Shown piece by piece: positions 58,804-64,000 of a stretch of 64,000 bases of DNA. Numbering within the stretch: position 1 is the stretch's first letter; each line of letters starts with the position of its first letter. Position numbers and translations under genes: made by a program. The stretch is from NCBI RefSeq assembly GCF_002135435.1, contig NZ_NEGK01000004.1:248001-312000 (forward strand), written 5' to 3'. This DNA comes from Acinetobacter sp. ANC 3813 (lineage in GTDB: Bacteria > Pseudomonadota > Gammaproteobacteria > Pseudomonadales > Moraxellaceae). The notes beneath the pieces were generated by a model, which saw nothing but the letters and a program-made list of their open reading frames with translations, did no database searches and was not told the origin of the DNA.

Positions 58804-59169
58804 TTATTTTACGATCTGCTTGCTGTAAGTCTCTTTATTCATTTCCAGCATTTCTACACATATTTGAATCTGCAAACCTGCTACAGGAGGTACCTGCTGC
58901 TGCAGCACATTCAGCAGCAGTTCAGAAATTTCCTGCTGTACTGCAAGGCTTCTGCCCGTCAGCAATGAGACCTTGGCATGCAAATAAGCCTCACTGCTGC
59001 CTTCGCCCGAACCAATCACATAGCTGTCTTGACGCACTGCGCGGCTTTTAATATCTGACAAATCACTCACGTGACCCGACTCAAAAAAAGCAAGATTCAA
59101 AGCTTTCAATACTTTCTTTGCTTCAAAAGACGGCAAGTTGTCGGAATATTCCAAATGGATATGCGGCAT
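58804..59169 (-). CDS. 5-carboxymethyl-2-hydroxymuconate isomerase-like protein
   Basis: 121-residue tautomerase-superfamily protein. The mature N-terminal proline (MPHIHLEYSDNL) is the catalytic base of this fold and Arg residues follow (KSRAVRQDSY). Size matches CHMI (about 125). No other homoprotocatechuate genes are in the window, so the actual substrate may differ. Confidence 0.8.
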   Translation of the reverse strand: MPHIHLEYSDNLPSFEAKKVLKALNLAFFESGHVSDLSDIKSRAVRQDSYVIGSGEGSSEAYLHAKVSLLTGRSLAVQQEISELLLNVLQQQVPPVAGLQIQICVEMLEMNKETYSKQIVK

Positions 59170-59288
59170 GTTTCTCTACTGTTTAAAGACTTTTGGCTAT
59201 TATGCCTTGTCTTATAAAAACACGCTGAATGATTTTCATCACACAGCGCAGATCAAGCGCAATCCATACATGCGCCGCCTAATTGTAT

Positions 59289-59633
59289 TTAGGCTTTTTT
59301 CACATACTCAGATTTTAATTTCATCGGGCCTATACCATCAATCTTGCAGTCAATATCATGACCGTCTGCAGCATCATTCAAAAGGCGGATATTTTTCACC
59401 TTTGTGCCCACTTTAACCACAGAAGATGAACCTTTAATTTTCAAATCTTTAATGACTGTCACAGTATCGCCATCTGCCAGCACATTGCCGTTGGCATCTT
59501 TAATGATGCTTTGCGCATCGCCTTCTGATTCTTCGCCTTCTTTCCATTCATAAGAACATTCTGGGCAGATCAGCAAATCACCATCTTCGTAAGTATATTC
59601 TGATTGGCATTTTGGACATTGCGGTAAAGACAT
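59289..59633 (-). CDS. yjdM: YjdM/PhnA-family zinc-ribbon protein
   Basis: 114 residues from the ATG at 59633 with GAGGTG upstream (a GTG two codons earlier is in frame). Zinc-ribbon cysteines CPKC and CPEC lie near 6-9 and 26-29, followed by the PhnA-like body ([40 protein letters not shown]). Despite the old name, the family has no proven part in phosphonate use. Single gene. Confidence 0.87.
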   Translation of the reverse strand: MSLPQCPKCQSEYTYEDGDLLICPECSYEWKEGEESEGDAQSIIKDANGNVLADGDTVTVIKDLKIKGSSSVVKVGTKVKNIRLLNDAADGHDIDCKIDGIGPMKLKSEYVKKA

Positions 59634-59819
59634 AAGCACCTCAAAAAAGAAAAAACAAAAAAAAGAGCGGCTAGCAGCTCAAAGACTGCACTATAACATT
59701 TTTATTTTTCAGCGGCTTAAATCACATAAATTTTCTAAGGTTTTAGCGTGTTTTTTTAATCATCAATTCTTTTCAGCGCGAAGATAACGGCCAATCTTAT
59801 GCTTAACTCGGCAGCCTGC

Positions 59820-60170
59820 TCAAGCTTGCTCTAAAATGCCTTTCAGTACATCAGCATGGCTGTGACCTTGCTGCTTTGATGCCGTCAGCAAGGTCACTTT
59901 GCCCTGCTGCGCAAGGCGCTTCAGCGCTTGTACCGCCTCCTGCTGTTCGGCAAGTTCGTCCTGATAACGCAGCTGGAATTCGCCCCAGCGCTGTTCAGGG
60001 TCTGCGTGATACCACTTGCGCAGTTCATTCGATGGCGTCAGGGCTTTGGGCCAGCCATCCAGCTCTGCATCTTGTTTTTTAATGCCTCGCGGCCACAGAC
60101 GGTCAACTAAAATCCGCTGGCCATCTGCCGCATCTGCAGGTTCATATATGCGCTTAATCTGAATATTCAT
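59820..60170 (-). CDS. DUF488-family protein
   Basis: 116 residues with the DUF488 (YeaO-like) signature: IKRIYEPADAADGQRILVDR then LWPRGI, and the WYHADPEQRWGEFQLRY segment. Cytosolic. Family function unknown. It lies 19 bp after the SRPBCC gene stop on the same strand, so the two may be co-transcribed. Confidence 0.85.
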   Translation of the reverse strand: MNIQIKRIYEPADAADGQRILVDRLWPRGIKKQDAELDGWPKALTPSNELRKWYHADPEQRWGEFQLRYQDELAEQQEAVQALKRLAQQGKVTLLTASKQQGHSHADVLKGILEQA

Positions 60171-60189
60171 CTGTGCAGCATCAACGGAT

Positions 60190-60636
60190 TTAGTCGTCTG
60201 GAATTGCAGGGTTCACTAAAAAAGACAGCAGCTGCAGTGATTCTTGCCAGCCCAAATAGCAGGCATCCGGCGGTATCACATCAGGCAGGCCTGTCTGCGT
60301 AATTTTAACGTCTGTACCGACACTGACTTCCTTAAACTCAATAGTAACTTCAATTTCGCCTGCCAACTCAGGCGCATCAAACTTATCGCTATAGCGCAGC
60401 AGCTGATTTTGAATCACCTGATGGTACTTGCCATGAAAGGCATGCTTGGTGCCTGTGGAGAAATTGGTAAAGTGCATGCGGTAACTGCCGCCTGTGCACA
60501 CATCTGCATATTCTACATGCGCGCTAAAGCCATGCGGCGGCATCCATTTGACTAAAGCGTCTGGGTCGGTAAAGGCACGGAATACCCGCTCTGGCGGGGC
60601 GCTGAAAATGCGGTGCAGCTGTACTGTATTTTTCAT
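60190..60636 (-). CDS. SRPBCC (AHSA1-like) domain protein
   Basis: 148 residues from the ATG at 60636 with GGAGAAG upstream; an earlier in-frame ATG lacks such a site. The domain is recognised by VQLHRIFSAPPERVFRAFTDPDALVKWM near the start (split by position 2-29) and WQESLQLLSFLV near the end, an AHSA1-type hydrophobic-cavity fold. Ligand unknown. Probably in one unit with the DUF488 gene downstream. Confidence 0.85.
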   Translation of the reverse strand: MKNTVQLHRIFSAPPERVFRAFTDPDALVKWMPPHGFSAHVEYADVCTGGSYRMHFTNFSTGTKHAFHGKYHQVIQNQLLRYSDKFDAPELAGEIEVTIEFKEVSVGTDVKITQTGLPDVIPPDACYLGWQESLQLLSFLVNPAIPDD

Positions 60637-60856
60637 ATTCTTCTCCACGATCATCAAGTCCATGACGCCATGCTTTATTGTTATAAATTTATCTGCCTGC
60701 CCTGCAGCCGTCTAGATATTTTCTGTAGGCGAATTGCTTGCCTATTTTAATCTGCAATTTTCAAATAGGCCGCAACCAGAGCCTTACACATATATGCAAG
60801 ACTCTGTTCTTTTATGAGCAAGGCTTTATTCATTTTACTTCAAGCGATGAGACCGA

Positions 60857-61243
60857 TTAGGCAGGCTTTGCCTCTAAATCGTCATCATCTTCAGGCTCAT
60901 CATCATAGACATAGGCCATACAGCCCCAGCCGTCATATTCACCCGAAAATTGCCCCGCTATTTTGGTAAACCACTCTTCTAAATCGACGATATCGGCATA
61001 TTCAGGTTCCATATACACATAAATGGTAATGATCCACTCACCAGATTCTTCATCTTCAAACAGGCTGATTTTCTGCTCTTCTTTCAGCAGGTAAATTGCA
61101 CATTGATCGGCTTTTTCTTCATGCTGAAAGGCAATTGAATATTCAATTTCGTGCGCTTCGGTCAGATCATCACCGTCCTCAAGCATTTGCCACAAAACAT
61201 TACCGTTATCATCATCAGGGAATTGCTGATAGTCACGTGTCAT
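60857..61243 (-). CDS. Hypothetical acidic protein (128 residues)
   Basis: Start at ATG 61243 with AAGGA upstream; a longer frame from 61291 lacks this. The protein is strongly acidic with Asp/Glu runs (FPDDDNGNVLWQMLEDGDDL; DDEPEDDDDLEAKP) and alternating strands in the middle. It resembles the regulator-of-RNase-E-B type (DUF695-like) acidic proteins only loosely; I give no function. Single gene. Confidence 0.65.
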   Translation of the reverse strand: MTRDYQQFPDDDNGNVLWQMLEDGDDLTEAHEIEYSIAFQHEEKADQCAIYLLKEEQKISLFEDEESGEWIITIYVYMEPEYADIVDLEEWFTKIAGQFSGEYDGWGCMAYVYDDEPEDDDDLEAKPA

Positions 61244-61329
61244 ATAGATATCCTTTTTATTATACTGCTGGTTATTTATACACGATATCAAACCTAGATT
61301 TCAAAAATATGATCGCTATTTTAAATAAA

Positions 61330-61356
61330 AGAGGTGCTGCTCAGCAGCACCTCTTC
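61330..61356. terminator. Terminator downstream of the tyrosinase gene
   Basis: GAGGTGCTGC / GCAGCACCTC perfect stem with a very short loop and flanking A/T runs; 14 bp beyond the tyrosinase stop. Confidence 0.85.
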
Positions 61357-61369
61357 AAAATTTAAGAGG

Positions 61370-63025
61370 CTATTCCACTGCTTGCGATATTAATGAAATT
61401 TGACCTATCTTGATGCCTGAATTTTCAGTCTGTGCTCCTGAAGGATGCGCAGTAAGATCTGTCGGCTCAAAAATTAATTCAAAATCATTAATATGCTTAG
61501 CGCCAATTTCCGTAAGGTTATCTGAAACCATCAGGCTAATATCATTCAGCATTACATTCTTTCTCACCGCTGTATGCCCATGTGCAACGAACTCATCATG
61601 ACCATGACTATCACCTGCGCCAAAGAATGAAAATGTTGTTAAATAACTCTTTTTACTTAAATCTTTTTTATTCACCATATATACGGCATAGGTCATCTGA
61701 GGGCTATTGATTAATTCAATATTTTGAATAAGCAAATAGCTCTGGGCTGGCTTAGCATTTTGAAGCTGCAACTTCCCTGTTTCGTCTACAAAGGCTACTG
61801 TTGACTTTTTATTTCCAAGAATGTTGATTCGATCTAAATGTAAGGCTGCATGGTTGCCCAATGGACTATTTAAGTTTGAAGCCATCAATTTGGGCTCAGC
61901 CCCAGTATAAACATCCAGCTCTTGATAGTCCGGCATGAATTCAGGCTTAAATGCATCCGCCAGGGTTCGTACGACTTCTTGGCCATTTTCATCAACAAAA
62001 ATATATTTTTGATCAAAATCTAAAGGAATTAGTTTTGTTTTAGTGGCTTGAAGTAATGGATCAAGCTGCGTAAGTTCTTTTTTAGCCCATTCAACATCAA
62101 TCGTTTTACCCGCAGCTTTTTTGACCATCCAAGCCTGCCAAATACGGTCAATATTGCGGTGATGCAAATAGAAGATTGGATCATTACCAGCTGCAGGAAC
62201 TTGCCCCATATGAGGCGCATTACAGTTCATTCCAACTGCACAATGCATTGCTCCATGAGGCTGCCCCTCCAGCATTTTTGAAAAACTATAAAAATTGTCA
62301 AAATTCATAGCTTCACGAGCAGAAATTGCTTCTGGCAAAATAAAATTGCGGCCCTTATTTAAATTGCTGGTTCGATACGCATCATAAGTTGATTTTCCAG
62401 ACATTCTGAATATTTCAGGCAATAGAATTCCTTGCTGAGTTAAACTGTCATCATATTTCCAATATGGCAACTGTAATTCAGAATTTTGTGATGCCTTCCG
62501 TAAAGTGCGTTCAAAATAATGTAAATACAGGCGATGCCATGGCAAAAAATTCGCGTCTATTACCCGAATAGTCTCGCCATATTCATCTACAAAATTATGA
62601 CTGTGCGGGCAAGTGGCCCAAACTTTCTGCGCAACTGCATCTGGCGGTGTCTGCTCCTTGATTGAATCATAAGCGCGTTCAAAATCAGTACAAAGCTTAC
62701 GCTCTTCTGAGGTTGCACCTGCATTATTTAAACAGTCATCAACAACTTGCTTTTTTGTCTCTTTTAATTTGCTATTTGCTCTCGGACCATTCCCGTAATA
62801 ACCATGAATATTCGCCCAATATTCCAGACTGGTTCTATATGTCAACGAAGTGGGATCAGCCGAACCTGCTTTACGCATTTCTTCAAATGCTTTATATAGC
62901 GCGTCGACATTTTTAGGATCTTGTGAAAAAGTTTTTAGACTTGGTACTTGCGCAGCATGCGTCGTATGGAGTGGTAAATAAAAACCCAATAGAGAAATCA
63001 CACTCAAACTCAATACTTTTTTCAT
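61370..63025 (-). CDS. Exported tyrosinase-family copper oxidase
   Basis: 551 residues with a signal peptide (about 1-25, ends THAAQ). The type 3 copper site is visible: CuA His74 (IHGYYG), His141 (CPHSH) and His164 (FLPWHRLYLHYFE); CuB His257 and His261 (PHGAMHCAVG) and His288 or His289 (DPIFYLHHRNIDR). The spacing from His141 to His164 is 23 instead of the usual 9, so an insertion of about 14 residues lies in the site. A C-terminal region of about 200 residues follows. Likely oxidises phenols outside the cytoplasm. It is a single gene with its own terminator. Confidence 0.85.
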   Translation of the reverse strand: MKKVLSLSVISLLGFYLPLHTTHAAQVPSLKTFSQDPKNVDALYKAFEEMRKAGSADPTSLTYRTSLEYWANIHGYYGNGPRANSKLKETKKQVVDDCLNNAGATSEERKLCTDFERAYDSIKEQTPPDAVAQKVWATCPHSHNFVDEYGETIRVIDANFLPWHRLYLHYFERTLRKASQNSELQLPYWKYDDSLTQQGILLPEIFRMSGKSTYDAYRTSNLNKGRNFILPEAISAREAMNFDNFYSFSKMLEGQPHGAMHCAVGMNCNAPHMGQVPAAGNDPIFYLHHRNIDRIWQAWMVKKAAGKTIDVEWAKKELTQLDPLLQATKTKLIPLDFDQKYIFVDENGQEVVRTLADAFKPEFMPDYQELDVYTGAEPKLMASNLNSPLGNHAALHLDRINILGNKKSTVAFVDETGKLQLQNAKPAQSYLLIQNIELINSPQMTYAVYMVNKKDLSKKSYLTTFSFFGAGDSHGHDEFVAHGHTAVRKNVMLNDISLMVSDNLTEIGAKHINDFELIFEPTDLTAHPSGAQTENSGIKIGQISLISQAVE

Positions 63026-63208
63026 AATTATTCACCCATTAAAATATAATTTTAAAAATTTTATTATTCTCATAGAAGTTTATTGAGACCATACCTCAAA
63101 GTAGTTATTTAGCTCACTTTAAGAACCCCCATTAATAATTATCTAGATAATATTTCAACTGTTTTATTTATATTTTAATTACCCGATCAAAATAACAGCC
63201 GAACACTA

Positions 63209-64000
63209 TTAAGCCGCTTCCAGGTGCAAAAGCGCCATAAATTTCAGCTCTTCCAGCCTGAGGTTTAAGTAGGATTCATTCAATTGCGCATTGCTGAAGT
63301 GATTGCCATGCAAATTAATCAGCAAATAATCATCCTTAAGCGCCTGCAGCAGCTGCCCTAAATTTTCACGATTCAGCAGCTTTAAATACAGTTCAGCTTT
63401 TGCATTAAACACCATTGTGACCAAAGCAATTGCCGCCTGTCTGCGGTTTTCATCCAGATAATGGCAATTGGCAATTTGCTCTGCTTGGATCGCATCCTGA
63501 ATTTTTGCATAGACTTGCAGCAGATGCTGCGCGGCATCCGATGAACTATAGCCTTCAATCAGCTGCCCCTGAAGCTGCTGCAGCGGGAAAAAATAGCGCT
63601 GCTGGTAGCCGTGAATTTTGCGCTCCAGCGCCTGCAGAATATCGTCCCGCTCCTGCAGCGCCTGTACCTGAGTAAAATAAGACTTTAATTCTTCTTGCGC
63701 TTTTTGCTCGATCTGGCTGTGCATATTCTGCTGATGCACCGTCAAAAATGCCTGTACCTGCGCAATTTGATCCTTGAGCTCATTCAGCATAATTTCTGCA
63801 TTTATTTTAGTCATTTCAATAAAACTGTCAGCCTGCAAGCGTCTTGTTTTCACATACTGTTCAATATCTAAAACATCCTGATATTGCTGCAGCTGATTTA
63901 CAGCAACTTTCAGACTGCTGATCTGAATCCTCAGCTGAGTCACTTCATACTGTATTTCATGGCTTTGCCCATCTTGCAGATTTAATTCATTGCGGGCATG
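63209..64000 (-). CDS. Coiled-coil protein (5' part outside window)
   Basis: The frame is open to the right edge, so this is the C-terminal part of a longer protein; a GTG at 63943 is only an internal start. At least 264 residues remain, mainly long amphipathic helices rich in Gln and Leu (QVQAFLTVHQQNMHSQIEQK, QLQGQLIEGY) that form a coiled coil. No catalytic motif was seen. Function cannot be given from this part. Confidence 0.65.
   Translation of the reverse strand, partial: HARNELNLQDGQSHEIQYEVTQLRIQISSLKVAVNQLQQYQDVLDIEQYVKTRRLQADSFIEMTKINAEIMLNELKDQIAQVQAFLTVHQQNMHSQIEQKAQEELKSYFTQVQALQERDDILQALERKIHGYQQRYFFPLQQLQGQLIEGYSSSDAAQHLLQVYAKIQDAIQAEQIANCHYLDENRRQAAIALVTMVFNAKAELYLKLLNRENLGQLLQALKDDYLLINLHGNHFSNAQLNESYLNLRLEELKFMALLHLEAA

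Overview
The window is almost certainly Acinetobacter chromosome. It carries a 13-subunit-type nuo operon with fused nuoCD, the BfmR/BfmS two-component pair, nrdA with two ATP cones, a membrane PQQ glucose dehydrogenase next to an OprB porin, and many small Acinetobacter-type housekeeping genes. I cannot name the species from sequence alone. Core genes are of moderate GC; the block 21401-42099 is clearly more AT-rich.

Layout. 1-12767: nuoM (cut by the left edge) to nuoA, all on the minus strand (respiratory complex I). 13370-16239: a small hypothetical gene, then bfmS and bfmR. 16240-21389: nrdA, a 43-residue one-helix membrane protein and nrdB (class Ia ribonucleotide reductase). A sigma70-like promoter, two NrdR-like boxes 32 bp apart and a perfect DnaA box lie ahead of nrdA.

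21401-42099 is a complete Tn7-like transposon of about 20.7 kb. It starts 11 nt after the nrdB stop codon and separates nrdB from its original terminator. It has near-identical 15-bp tips, a 5-bp target duplication (TTCAA), three transposase-type binding sites at the nrdB-proximal end and four at the distal end, and a tnsA-tnsB-tnsC-tniQ/tnsD operon. No cas genes are present. Cargo: (a) a type II CBASS anti-phage operon (CD-NTase, Cap2 E1/E2, Cap3 JAMM protease, HNH-SAVED effector with an extra N-terminal region); (b) small HTH regulators with palindromic sites beside them, an orphan IS3 OrfA-like gene and an unknown 285-residue gene; (c) a His-Xaa-Ser (Hxs) radical-SAM peptide-modification cluster (hxsD-hxsB-hxsC-hxsA plus a membrane protein); (d) a tightly overlapped HIT / APH-like kinase / ThiL-like operon, divergent from hxs and ending 12 bp before the distal transposon sites. 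Cassette (d), alone or with (c), is the best candidate for an undescribed system.

42197-53176: a membrane protein with a cold-shock-like N-terminus, then a functional set for periplasmic glucose oxidation: a PqqU-like TonB receptor for PQQ, Gcd glucose dehydrogenase and an OprB porin. After these come gene scars made of 3' ltrA and internal oprB copies fused together, a glycosyltransferase and LtrA. 53356-64000: mostly small genes (HAD phosphatase, thiD, DUF1176, NUDIX, SnoaL-like, DUF2939, YegP-like, CHMI-like isomerase, YjdM/PhnA-like, DUF488, SRPBCC), an exported tyrosinase with an insertion in its CuA site, and a coiled-coil gene cut by the right edge. I saw no rRNA, tRNA or CRISPR array.
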